Shown one piece after another: positions 7,688 through 16,696 of a stretch of DNA of 64,000 nt. A model generated the notes under the pieces. It searched no databases, was not told the DNA's origin, and saw only the letters and a list, made by a program, of their open reading frames with translations. Made by a program: the position numbers and the translations under genes. The stretch is from contig JAQWXR010000002.1 of NCBI GenBank assembly GCA_029254375.1, positions 1-64,000 of the forward strand, written 5' to 3'. The first letter of the stretch is position 1. Each line of letters begins with the position of its first letter. Source of the DNA: Schleiferiaceae bacterium (GTDB taxonomy: Bacteria > Bacteroidota > Bacteroidia > Flavobacteriales > Schleiferiaceae).

Positions 7688-10600
7688 TTAGTGCTGGACA
7701 ACCAGGCGCAGCGTGCGCTGACCCGCTTCGCTTTGAATTCGGACCATGTAGATGCCGGACTTCATAGAGGCAACGTTCAAATGGATCTCATTTGAATTCG
7801 TGTGTTGGTTCAAGACGGGTTGACCCAATGTGTTTAATACCGTTACGGTCTTGCCGCCGTCCATTGGAAGCTTCAAAGTGGCTAGCGTACCGGCAGGGTT
7901 GGGATAGAGGCGCACTTTCTCGAGGGTATTCTCCCCAACGCTGATGGTTTGATTACCTGGAGAGCCTACGTCCGTTCCCGTAGAAGTGTAGGCTCCACGA
8001 ATACCGACCGTGGCATTGCCTAGGTAGGTGCAGTTGGTGTCGAACTCGACAGAGTGTCCCGCTTGCGTACTGGTGTATTCGGCCTTACAGATTTCAATCG
8101 GGTTGGAAGAGGTGTCGAAAAGAACAACCACATCGCTACTGGAGCTCAATGAGGGATAGGCACCATTGACCAATTCATCCGAAGAAATGATCTGCACGTT
8201 GGTATTCGTGAGGCTCCATGCCGCAGCGAAGTCAGCCTCATTGGCTTGAGTGCCCGCCCAAACTACGATCGCTTCGCCTGAAGCGATGCTTACGTTTTGG
8301 AAGACAGAGGTTCCTGGAGCTAAGCTGTTGTCGTCCCATGAGAAGCCGTCCAAATTCACGGTGCTGCTGCCATAGTTCAAGATTTCGAACCAATCGTCGC
8401 TCACATTGCTATTAGGGTCGTTGGAACCTGCCATGATTTCCGTTACAGCCAAGTCGTAGGACATTGGAGTTGGGAAGATGACATCGGCGATGTAACGAGG
8501 AAGCATCTGGTAGCCACTTGTGTAGGGGCTGCTGTTGTCAAATTGACCGCCAATACCCACTACGTCAAAGGTGCCTACAGGGCAAGGTTGGCTGTAAAGA
8601 TCAACATCGGCATCAATACGCAATTGAAGTGTGTTGGTGCCATCCGTGACATCTACGTTGAAGCCTGAACCAGCGTTGGTCCATTGTGCCGGATTGACGA
8701 TTGTGACGTTGTTCATGCGGAGCAGATCACTTTCGGTGCTTTCGTCCAAGGCTACAATAGTTGTAGGCACGGGCAAGCTACCGCCCGAACTAACAATAAC
8801 AATAGAGTCAGCATTGACTTGCGACAGGCCGTTGAACTGTCCGATGGTACCAATAATACGCAGCACATCGCCTTCATTGACGGTATAGTTATGGTTGGCA
8901 GTTGAAGGAGAGAAGACACCAAAGCCTACACTACCATCGTGAAAAGTGAAGGCCACATTGCCCGTGCTGGCGCTTTGGGTATTCACACCAAGCACAGTTC
9001 CTAGAACCTTACAATACACTCCATTGGAATCATTGACGCCATTCGCATCCTGGCCCTTGATTTGAGGAATCGTATAGGTTGGGATGATGATGTCATTATC
9101 GATAATCGTGAAACGCATGGAGTCAATGGCCCCGATTTGGAGGCCGGTTCCTGCTGCGTCAATCAGAAGATCTATATACTCGTTTCCTTCGGTCAATGCA
9201 TCATCAATTAAGGTGATGGATAAGCTCAGGGTATCCGCATTTGCAGGAATAGTTATGCTCGTGCCCGTTGCAGAAATACTCGGATTGAAGCTTGCATCCG
9301 TACCCAGAATGAATCCGGCACCCGCATTGTGACGGATGGTCACCGTTGAGGCTGAAGCGTAGGTCGGGCTGATAACTAAATGAATGGTTTCCGTCACATT
9401 CCCTTCCAGCGCGGATTGTGCCGAAGCGGCAAAACGGATGCTTGGGTTAGTGGACATCACGGGAATGATGTCGTTAGTGTCACGTGGGAAAAGCTGATAG
9501 CCACTGGTATAGGGGCTACTCGCGTCAAATTGACTACCCACACCAATGACATCAAATAAACCGCTTGGAGCTGAGGTGCCATAGAGGTTACAGTCAGCGT
9601 CAATGCGCAAGGCATAGGTATTTGAGCCATCGGTGATGTCCACGTTAAAACCTGATCCGCTATTCGTCCACTGAGATGGGGTCACCAGAGACATATTGTT
9701 ATAGCGAAGCAACTCAGATTCTTCGGGTTCACCCAATCCTGAGGCCAGTGTAGGTGTTTGAATCGCAGCTCCGGTGCTGATCAAAGTCAAGCTATCGGGT
9801 AACAATTCGGTCAAGCCATTGTATTGGGCTATGGTTCCATAGACTTCAATGACATCGCCCATCATAGGAGCAGTATAGCTGCCAATATCGGTGGATTTGT
9901 AAATGTTGATGCCGCCGGTGCCGTCATGGAGATACAAGCTGTAGCCGGCATTCCCGTCGTAATCAATCGTGAAGACCGTTCCTTGGAAGCGAGCCATTGA
10001 ACCCAAGCTATCCGCCACGCCAGAAGCATCTACATTGTTATAGCTACCAATGGCATCGAGGTTGGAAACGGTGCCGCCGTATATGATGTCGTTCGTATCG
10101 CGTGGGAATAATTGGTAACCGCTTGTATAGGGGCTACTGTTATCAAATTGACTACCGACGCCAATTACGTCAAAGGTTCCTACAGGAACGGCTGTGCCAA
10201 AAAGGTCGCAATCGGCGTCAATACGCAGGGCAAAGGTGCTGGTGCCGTTGGTCACGTCCACATTAAAGCCTGATCCGCTATTGCTCCACTGTGAAGGGGT
10301 CACCAAGCTGACGTTGTTGATGCGAACCAACTCCGATTCTTGTGGCTCGTCTAGCGTAGTTGTGATGCTTGCATTTTGCGTGAGGGCACCTAAGGCCAAA
10401 ACGTTGATGCTATCTGGTGCGATTTCGGTCAAACCGTTGAATTGAATAATCGTTCCATATACTTCGATGGAATCACCGCGCTCTGGGGTGGTATAGCTAC
10501 CCAAGTCGCTTGACTTGTAGACGTTAATTCCACCTGTTCCATCATGGATGTAGAAGCTGTAACCGGCATTTCCGTCGTAATCAATCGTGAAAATGGTAGC

Positions 10601-11572
10601 GATGAAGTGGGCATAGGCAGTTAAGCTGTCGGCCACGCCGTTGGCATCCACGCTAGTGTAGTCGCCAATCATGTCATAGGCGGGAGGAGTGCTTGCACAG
10701 GTGGAAACGTGAGCGCCGAGTTGTGTGAAGGTATTTTGAGGATAGACCGTCCATTCCGTTGCGCCGATGGTCCAGTCCAATTGGCCCTTTGTGATGGAGG
10801 CCATGCGCTCCAAGGTATATTCATTGGTCGCTCCCGTTCCAACGGTCCAGTTGCTTCCAGGATCTACGCCCACGATGCCAATAATATCTAAGGTGTCGTT
10901 GTTAGGATCTAATAGCACGACCGCATCGTCCCCATTGTAACTAACTACGTTAGGATAGCCGTAGCTGCTGTCTGCCACAGCCAAAATGGCGGCTACGCTT
11001 TGAGCGTGTGCAATAACATAGGTGCCATAGGCTGGAATCGTTTTACCTGCAGGGAAAACGAAGGTGTTGGTCGTGCTGGTCGCACCGTTAGAGAAGAGGG
11101 CTAAGGTGTAGCCAGCGATACTCTTAGCCGAAGCCGTCGGATTGTATATCTCCAAGGCCTTGTTGTTGCTAGAGCCTTCTACATATTCCGAAATGAAGAA
11201 CTCTGTGCATGGGGCCACATTAGTCGCTACGGATGTCACAGTGATTGTTCCTTGCATGCTGGAGGCATGAGGATCGCATTGATACTGGTAGACGCCAGCA
11301 GTTGCAAAAACATATTGGTAAGACCAGGTACCTCCTGCAGCTGCCCCGTTGCCAAAGCTGGCGGGATTGCTCGAGAAGGTGCTCATAGAACCATTGACAT
11401 TGTGTGTGCCGTTGACTTGAGTCCAGGTTACCGTGTCCCCTTGGCTAATCGTCAAAGAGGAGGGGGAAAAACTCATGTTGACCACAGAAACCGCATGGCT
11501 TGTGGCAAAGGCCATCATGGAAAGTGCCATGAAGGCTAAAGCGTACATTTTTTTCATCATCATATCATTCAT
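7688..11572 (-). CDS. Very large secreted T9SS protein: cupredoxin, lamin-tail, three OB-like repeats, Calx-beta
   Basis: About 1294 residues. The order is: signal peptide ending FATSHA (about 1-27); a plastocyanin-like domain (28-115) with all four type-1 copper ligands visible (His in GTHN, Cys and His in QCDPH, Met in SSMQG); a lamin-tail-like domain (about 122-290); OB-fold-like repeats at about 297-497, 503-702 and 829-1035, each ending in RDTNDII or similar; a Calx-beta-like domain between repeats two and three; a second lamin-tail domain with SNVSDDWFEILN; and a T9SS type-A sorting domain from about 1215 (RLYPNPAG, TLGQPV, SGIYMVR). A cell-surface binding role is likely; no catalytic site is evident. 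Start: any of several ATGs at 11557-11572 precedes the signal; an ATG at 11650 would overlap the previous gene. Confidence 0.85.
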   Translation of the reverse strand: MNDMMMKKMYALAFMALSMMAFATSHAVSVVNMSFSPSSLTISQGDTVTWTQVNGTHNVNGSMSTFSSNPASFGNGAAAGGTWSYQYVFATAGVYQYQCDPHASSMQGTITVTSVATNVAPCTEFFISEYVEGSSNNKALEIYNPTASAKSIAGYTLALFSNGATSTTNTFVFPAGKTIPAYGTYVIAHAQSVAAILAVADSSYGYPNVVSYNGDDAVVLLDPNNDTLDIIGIVGVDPGSNWTVGTGATNEYTLERMASITKGQLDWTIGATEWTVYPQNTFTQLGAHVSTCASTPPAYDMIGDYTSVDANGVADSLTAYAHFIATIFTIDYDGNAGYSFYIHDGTGGINVYKSSDLGSYTTPERGDSIEVYGTIIQFNGLTEIAPDSINVLALGALTQNASITTTLDEPQESELVRINNVSLVTPSQWSNSGSGFNVDVTNGTSTFALRIDADCDLFGTAVPVGTFDVIGVGSQFDNSSPYTSGYQLFPRDTNDIIYGGTVSNLDAIGSYNNVDASGVADSLGSMARFQGTVFTIDYDGNAGYSLYLHDGTGGINIYKSTDIGSYTAPMMGDVIEVYGTIAQYNGLTELLPDSLTLISTGAAIQTPTLASGLGEPEESELLRYNNMSLVTPSQWTNSGSGFNVDITDGSNTYALRIDADCNLYGTSAPSGLFDVIGVGSQFDASSPYTSGYQLFPRDTNDIIPVMSTNPSIRFAASAQSALEGNVTETIHLVISPTYASASTVTIRHNAGAGFILGTDASFNPSISATGTSITIPANADTLSLSITLIDDALTEGNEYIDLLIDAAGTGLQIGAIDSMRFTIIDNDIIIPTYTIPQIKGQDANGVNDSNGVYCKVLGTVLGVNTQSASTGNVAFTFHDGSVGFGVFSPSTANHNYTVNEGDVLRIIGTIGQFNGLSQVNADSIVIVSSGGSLPVPTTIVALDESTESDLLRMNNVTIVNPAQWTNAGSGFNVDVTDGTNTLQLRIDADVDLYSQPCPVGTFDVVGIGGQFDNSSPYTSGYQMLPRYIADVIFPTPMSYDLAVTEIMAGSNDPNSNVSDDWFEILNYGSSTVNLDGFSWDDNSLAPGTSVFQNVSIASGEAIVVWAGTQANEADFAAAWSLTNTNVQIISSDELVNGAYPSLSSSSDVVVLFDTSSNPIEICKAEYTSTQAGHSVEFDTNCTYLGNATVGIRGAYTSTGTDVGSPGNQTISVGENTLEKVRLYPNPAGTLATLKLPMDGGKTVTVLNTLGQPVLNQHTNSNEIHLNVASMKSGIYMVRIQSEAGQRTLRLVVQH
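8465..10683 (-). repeat. Three diverged internal repeats of about 600 bp in the large T9SS gene
   Basis: Segments near 10080-10683, 9465-10062 and 8465-9085 encode the same OB-like unit. Each holds a (V)DAxGV(A/N)DS start, a GTGG/FHDG core and a (N/A)SSPYTSGYQ end, and identity is high enough to be seen at the DNA level. Copies one and two are closest. A Calx-beta domain separates copy two from copy three. Confidence 0.85.
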
Positions 11573-11628
11573 TGCATCAAAATTACGGCGAACAAGTTGC
11601 TCAAGCGTTAAGTGAAGGTTAGCAGTGT

Positions 11629-12825
11629 TCATTGAAAGTCTAGGGTACATTTAAATCGAGAGATTCTGCCATTCCCTGCATCTACGACGTACAGAATTTT
11701 TTTCCAATGGGCCACGGCACAGGGCTCCATAAATTGCATCGGTCCATTGCCCTCTCCGCCAAAAGACACATTGGTATACCTTGTTTCACCACTAGCCGGG
11801 GGAGGAGGAATGCCTTCCAAGCCGCTGGCTGTGAATTGGTATACTGAATCGCGTTCACGATCGACAATAAAGAGGTATCGGGTGTTATCCCCTGCCATGG
11901 TCATGGCACAGGGATCGGTAAATCGATTCGCCATATTGATGCTGCGGTCAGCCAAGCTGCTATTCCCCGCATAAATCACCGGCCGGTAGTCCGCTCCAAA
12001 TTCGGTTTCGATAAAACTAATATGCTGCACCTGCAGGGCTTGGTCGGGGTCTTGGGATGTAAACCAAAAATCATCCCCTGCAGCCGCGGTATACTGAGGG
12101 GGTTGAGCAAAGGAAACGATTCCTTGAGGATCCTGGAAGTAGTTGGTGAATAAGCCGGAGGAGGTACTTATACTCAAGGGAGAGATGTATGCATCTTCAT
12201 TGCTGAAAAGAATCACGGCATCATCTGGCCCTTGATTGGCATTATTCGAACTTGGCCCTTTGCGAGTGAGATAGTAGCGGTTGTTCTTCTCGGAGTCTGA
12301 ATTCGCAAGGATAGCCACTTGACCAAAACGCACTTGGGCATCAGAGGCAGAGAAGGTGTTTTTGAAATAAAACGGGTGGATGGTTTTATGAATCACTTGA
12401 GCATAGGGAAGGCCATATTGGCCGTCTGAATCAATTTGGCGGATGCGATAGAGGCAGGCCAAGGAGTAATTTACACCGTTCACTAAGGTGTCAAAGCTTC
12501 CAATTGCAAGGAGATCGAGTTGGCGATCTTGACGAACGCTTTGTACCCCGGGGATGGTCATTCTTCCCTGCTCCGCGCCAGATTCATTCAGACAAATAAT
12601 TTCCTCGGTGGCCTCATCTACGACGTAGAGCAATTCATCATAGCCAATACAGAGGTCGGAGGGATGGACAAAGCCACCAAAAGAAGGCTCAATGGGGACG
12701 TAGGCAATGTCACGAATGCTATAGGTCGGGACATCAATGAAACTCAAGTCCGTTTTGTTTCCAAGGTAGCCCTCGCACCCTACTAAGGTCGCCGCAGCGA
12801 GAATCAGTGCAAAATACTTATTCAT
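11629..12825 (-). CDS. Lipoprotein with NHL-like beta-propeller repeats
   Basis: A 398-residue protein with lipoprotein signal MNKYFALILAAATLVGC (Cys about residue 17). Repeated strands such as HPSDLCIGYDELLYVVDEAT near the N-terminus, FTDPCAMTMAGDNTRYLFIV, and MEPCAVAHWKKILYVVDAGN near the C-terminus have the pattern of NHL propeller blades. No catalytic motif is seen; a binding or scaffold role at the outer membrane is likely. Its ATG overlaps the stop of the PorV-like gene by 4 bases (ATGA), so translation is probably coupled. An upstream in-frame start would run far into that gene and is rejected. Confidence 0.8.
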   Translation of the reverse strand: MNKYFALILAAATLVGCEGYLGNKTDLSFIDVPTYSIRDIAYVPIEPSFGGFVHPSDLCIGYDELLYVVDEATEEIICLNESGAEQGRMTIPGVQSVRQDRQLDLLAIGSFDTLVNGVNYSLACLYRIRQIDSDGQYGLPYAQVIHKTIHPFYFKNTFSASDAQVRFGQVAILANSDSEKNNRYYLTRKGPSSNNANQGPDDAVILFSNEDAYISPLSISTSSGLFTNYFQDPQGIVSFAQPPQYTAAAGDDFWFTSQDPDQALQVQHISFIETEFGADYRPVIYAGNSSLADRSINMANRFTDPCAMTMAGDNTRYLFIVDRERDSVYQFTASGLEGIPPPPASGETRYTNVSFGGEGNGPMQFMEPCAVAHWKKILYVVDAGNGRISRFKCTLDFQ

Positions 12826-13847
12826 GGCTTCGCAAATTGAGGGGTAAATACAAGGCCAAGGGTATTTCTCCAGCCCATGGCATCCGTTCGTTGTGCAGCC
12901 ACATCTACACGGATGCCAAATGGACCCATCGTTCCTCCATCGTAGGACAAGCCTCCCATTGGCCACGATTGGCCCCGCTGATTAAATCGACTGCCAAGGC
13001 GAGCCTTCAGTCGGTTATTGAATTGATATTCGAGCCCCAAACGATAATTTTCTGCATTGTCATTGGGGTGAACCAATTGCGCGGCCACCAATAATTGACG
13101 TTTTCCAGATGCCCAGGGCACAAGACTCAGGCCCATGGCAAATTCGGTAGGTAAAGTGTTTGATTCTAAGCCTTCCATAGGGGTACGATTGTAGGAAACA
13201 GGTAAAAATTGCCCTCGCAATGCGGAGGACCCTCCAAAATTCCGAAGTACCACGGCAAAGCGAAGATCCTTGACATCGGTCGTGTATAAAAAGCCGACAT
13301 CAGCTGCAGCCGTGTAGGCAGAATAGGCTCCTGTTTGACTTCCTGTGGTATAGACTTCTCCGATGCCTTTGAGGGTTATGCCGAGTTGAAACTGTTCACT
13401 AAGACGCTGGGCATAGCTCAATCCAACCGCGCTTTGGGAGGAGTATAATTGATAGCCTGTACCTCCGGGCTGGAATTCTGTTCGTTCAGTAAAGGCAGGA
13501 GTTTGTAAATGATTGATTGCAATTCCCCAGGCGGCATCTCGGCCTTTCCTGGGCAGTGTGAGCATGACGCCCATGTTCTGGCTTCCACCAGCAAGACCTA
13601 GTTGACTCAACGCGAGGGAGGAGCTCTTCAGAGAGGCTATCCCCGCGGGATTGGTACCCAAGGAATAGGCATCTCCGTCCAAGGCGACCGATGCGCCAGC
13701 TAGGCCAGCAGAACGCACATTGAGATCATTTTTAAGGAAAGGGAAGGCGGATTGACCCGCGCGTTCGCCCCCGTAGGAAGGAAGTAACTGTGCATTCACC
13801 CCATAAGCGAGGGCAATGATGCTAAAATATGTCAATAGGATCCTCAT
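12822..13847 (-). CDS. PorV/PorQ-family outer-membrane barrel protein
   Basis: A 341-residue protein with a signal peptide ending GVNAQ, then LNVRSAGLAGASVALDGDAY and LGTNPAGIASL, the N-terminal signature of the PorV/PorQ (UPF0164, FadL-like) family. The rest consists of amphipathic strands. PorV is the outer-membrane protein that hands T9SS cargo from the translocon to the attachment machinery. This copy is encoded between a TonB receptor and a lipoprotein in a secreted-protein operon, so it is more likely a dedicated paralogue than the general PorV. It overlaps both neighbours by 4 bases. Confidence 0.85.
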   Translation of the reverse strand: MRILLTYFSIIALAYGVNAQLLPSYGGERAGQSAFPFLKNDLNVRSAGLAGASVALDGDAYSLGTNPAGIASLKSSSLALSQLGLAGGSQNMGVMLTLPRKGRDAAWGIAINHLQTPAFTERTEFQPGGTGYQLYSSQSAVGLSYAQRLSEQFQLGITLKGIGEVYTTGSQTGAYSAYTAAADVGFLYTTDVKDLRFAVVLRNFGGSSALRGQFLPVSYNRTPMEGLESNTLPTEFAMGLSLVPWASGKRQLLVAAQLVHPNDNAENYRLGLEYQFNNRLKARLGSRFNQRGQSWPMGGLSYDGGTMGPFGIRVDVAAQRTDAMGWRNTLGLVFTPQFAKP

Positions 13848-16696
13848 AGCTTGAACGTTAGGCCATAAAGGATTTGACGGGGCGCTTGGTAGCGCGAGGG
13901 ATCCCGTGGATCTAAGCCACTTTCTTGGGGACCGTTATATTCGGGACGAGGGTCTCGCCATTCATTGGGAACATCATCCCCGTATTCATAGGCGCGCCCT
14001 GTGATTGGGTTGATAATTTGTGAATTTCTTCGGTCGAATATATTCTTGATTTCCAGCGATAGGGTAATTCCCCGTTGGTACGTTCCCCGTGCCAAAGTAT
14101 AGGACCACTTAGTATCAAAGTTGTGCCATGGCTGGGCAATGGACTGAAGGTATTGATCAATCAATGGGCGGTATTGTGGACGTCCTAGGTTGTTGACTCC
14201 AGTATATTCATAAGGGGTGTAGCGGTAACCTGAAGAGGCGTTATACTGCACATAACCGCTTAGTCCAGCCAGAGAAAGGCGCCCAAAGCGAAAGGTCGTG
14301 TCGGCGCTAAAAAACACCCCCCAATTTGTGCTCCACGGGCGGTCCCATGCGAGGTAATTCTCTTTGGTGAGCGAAACTTCGCCGTTTTGTTCAATTTGGA
14401 GAGCGGACTCCCTTGCGGAGTTCGACTTGCCGCGGGCAACTTGGAAACTTCCATTTCCAAAGAGGCGGAAGTAGCGGGCAAATCGGAAATCTACGCCTAA
14501 TTCTAGTCCTTGGATTTTGGCATAATCCTGATTAATGTACATTGTTTTGGTGACTGGACGGCCCGTTTGGTCTTTAACGATTACGCGGCGGGAGACGATG
14601 TAGTCAAAGCGATTATTGTTATAGGCTCCTACCGTGATGGCCAAATCACGAGTCAATGCGGCCTTATAGCCTACCTCGTAGGATACGTTGACCTCGGGAT
14701 CGAGGTCAGGATTTCCTAAAAAGCTCAAGAAACTTCGATCCTGGTATATGGGATCCAAGCCCGCATACAAGAAGCGCGGGTGGGGGAGACGCATGCTGTG
14801 TCCGTAGTTAAAATACAAGACATTGTTTGGGGTCACGGGAAAAGAGACGTTGATTCTTGGCAAAAGGCGCGCTTTCCAGCGAAGTCCTCCAAGAGCGATT
14901 GTCTTATCCATGTATTCGCTGCGGATGGCGGGAATAACCGGCGCAGTAGAATCTGCTACGGCCTGGTCAGCGAATGCCCCAGGGGCCCAATAATTAAAGC
15001 GCATTCCAAGACTGGCTTGAATCCCTTTGTAACTGATTTGGTCTTCAAAAAAGGCGCCTCCTTTCTGTGGGTTGACCTTCCAAATGTCGTTGCTCGAACC
15101 AATGCTGATGCTCGGCGTACTGAGCGTGTCGTTGATTTGAATCGGCGCTCCTACCCAAGGAGCGGTGACGTCAACCCATTGGTATTCGTTCCATTGATGC
15201 TCCCAGCCGCTGGCAATTTGGTGGACTTGATTCTCGGGGTAATAGTTGAGCTTTCCACGCAAGGTATACTCTTGGGCATAGTGATCGTGCCAAGTGGAGC
15301 TAATGCCGCCATTGTTGATCAGGCCATCTCCAGGGCGGATGTAAAAGATGCCACTGGGATCATAGGGATTGAAGACCTCCAATGGGTACGATGCGATATT
15401 GTCTTCATCCAAAATACCGTCAACCGTCGCAGTGCGGAAGGGTCGGCCATTGGCGTCTGCGCGCAGGTTGGTAAACATTCTGCCGGCACTCAAGGTGAGT
15501 CCCCAATGACGATTAATCACATGGCTTAGATTCAACGCTGTCAAATTGCTGTGATGGGTATAGGTCGTGGCATTATCCAAATTGCGGGAACGCGCATATT
15601 GGTAGCCGGGGGCCAAAATGGCATCGAAGCCAACGATTTGGAGCGTCCGAGAATTTTGGTTGATGTTCAAGGAATGTTGATTCGTCACAGTGAGTTTGGT
15701 GCCGCGCTTTACTTGCCAGCCGATCTTGGCCGTATGGGTCCAGCTATTGCTTTGCCTTGGGGCATAGCGTTCTGGATTCTCTGGAAACAGCGATGAGTGC
15801 AATTGATCCGCTACGGAAGGGAAGTAGTCATCCGTGATGTCCATGGTGGCAGAGTTAAAAACGGTCACATTATTCTTTGTGCCCGGAAGTGGAAAGGAAA
15901 CATTGAGTTCTGCCTGATCCGTGTTGAAACTACTGTTTGGTCGCTCAGAGCCCAGGTAGTCCCGGATGTAACGCCCCGAAACTTCGAGTCGGTCTCCCCC
16001 CTCGCGTATTTTGGTGCTAATCACCCCAGATGAGCCACCTCCAAATTCGGCAGAAGCCCCACCCGTCGTGACCTTGACACTTTGAATGGCGGAGGATTGT
16101 ACGCGAACGCCAAATCCTGTGCCAGCCAGAGGATCTTGGGCGGAAATCCCATCGACTAGATATTCCGTTTCATAGACCCGTGCGCCACGAATTTGAATGC
16201 CATCGTTGGTTTTGGCCACACCCGCTTGAAGGGAAACGACTTCTTCCACGGAACGGACATTCATTTGGGCGATATCGTCTCCGGTGATGGAGCGTTCGCT
16301 TTTGGCCGACTCGAGGTCGACTTGCGCCCGTTGACCCAAAACCGTGACAGTTTGCAAGACATCGACGGAGGAGCTCATTTTGATGTTGCGTTGAACCACG
16401 GCACCTCCTTGTATTCGAAGGCCATTGATTACCTGGGTTCCATATCCGAGGACTTGGACCTTAATGCTATAATCTCCCGCAGGCACCAAGGGGAACTGGT
16501 AGCGGCCATCAAAGTCCGATACTGCATTGAGGTAGGTTCCCACGATCGTGATTCCAACATTGGGGAGCGTCTCGCCCGTCTCGCTATCGCTGACCACCCC
16601 ACGTAAAATTCCCGTCTTCTGAGCATAGCCACTGAAGGCACACAAAAGCATGAAAATAAGCCAAGGGAAGCGCCTACCAGTTGAAGTCATAAACAA
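13844..16696 (-). CDS. TonB-dependent receptor with N-terminal carboxypeptidase-like domain
   Basis: A 950-residue outer-membrane active transporter. A signal peptide (to about residue 25, ending SGYAQ) is followed by a carboxypeptidase-regulatory-like Ig domain (about 28-115; GVVSDSETGETLPNVGITIV), a plug domain (about 125-240; GIQIRGARVYETEYLVDGI) and a barrel ending ILYGLTFKL. It starts inside the last codons of the upstream lipoprotein gene (an alternative ATG at 16690 gives the same protein less two residues) and its stop overlaps the PorV-like gene. No SusD partner is present, which argues against a standard polysaccharide-utilisation locus. The substrate is unknown. Confidence 0.92.
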   Translation of the reverse strand: MFMTSTGRRFPWLIFMLLCAFSGYAQKTGILRGVVSDSETGETLPNVGITIVGTYLNAVSDFDGRYQFPLVPAGDYSIKVQVLGYGTQVINGLRIQGGAVVQRNIKMSSSVDVLQTVTVLGQRAQVDLESAKSERSITGDDIAQMNVRSVEEVVSLQAGVAKTNDGIQIRGARVYETEYLVDGISAQDPLAGTGFGVRVQSSAIQSVKVTTGGASAEFGGGSSGVISTKIREGGDRLEVSGRYIRDYLGSERPNSSFNTDQAELNVSFPLPGTKNNVTVFNSATMDITDDYFPSVADQLHSSLFPENPERYAPRQSNSWTHTAKIGWQVKRGTKLTVTNQHSLNINQNSRTLQIVGFDAILAPGYQYARSRNLDNATTYTHHSNLTALNLSHVINRHWGLTLSAGRMFTNLRADANGRPFRTATVDGILDEDNIASYPLEVFNPYDPSGIFYIRPGDGLINNGGISSTWHDHYAQEYTLRGKLNYYPENQVHQIASGWEHQWNEYQWVDVTAPWVGAPIQINDTLSTPSISIGSSNDIWKVNPQKGGAFFEDQISYKGIQASLGMRFNYWAPGAFADQAVADSTAPVIPAIRSEYMDKTIALGGLRWKARLLPRINVSFPVTPNNVLYFNYGHSMRLPHPRFLYAGLDPIYQDRSFLSFLGNPDLDPEVNVSYEVGYKAALTRDLAITVGAYNNNRFDYIVSRRVIVKDQTGRPVTKTMYINQDYAKIQGLELGVDFRFARYFRLFGNGSFQVARGKSNSARESALQIEQNGEVSLTKENYLAWDRPWSTNWGVFFSADTTFRFGRLSLAGLSGYVQYNASSGYRYTPYEYTGVNNLGRPQYRPLIDQYLQSIAQPWHNFDTKWSYTLARGTYQRGITLSLEIKNIFDRRNSQIINPITGRAYEYGDDVPNEWRDPRPEYNGPQESGLDPRDPSRYQAPRQILYGLTFKL

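Noticed and set aside
14780-15529. Long plus-strand open frame (249 codons) inside the TonB receptor gene
   Set aside because: It lies antisense to a clear 950-residue receptor, has no domain motif and no promoter, and shows the low-complexity mix typical of a shadow frame.
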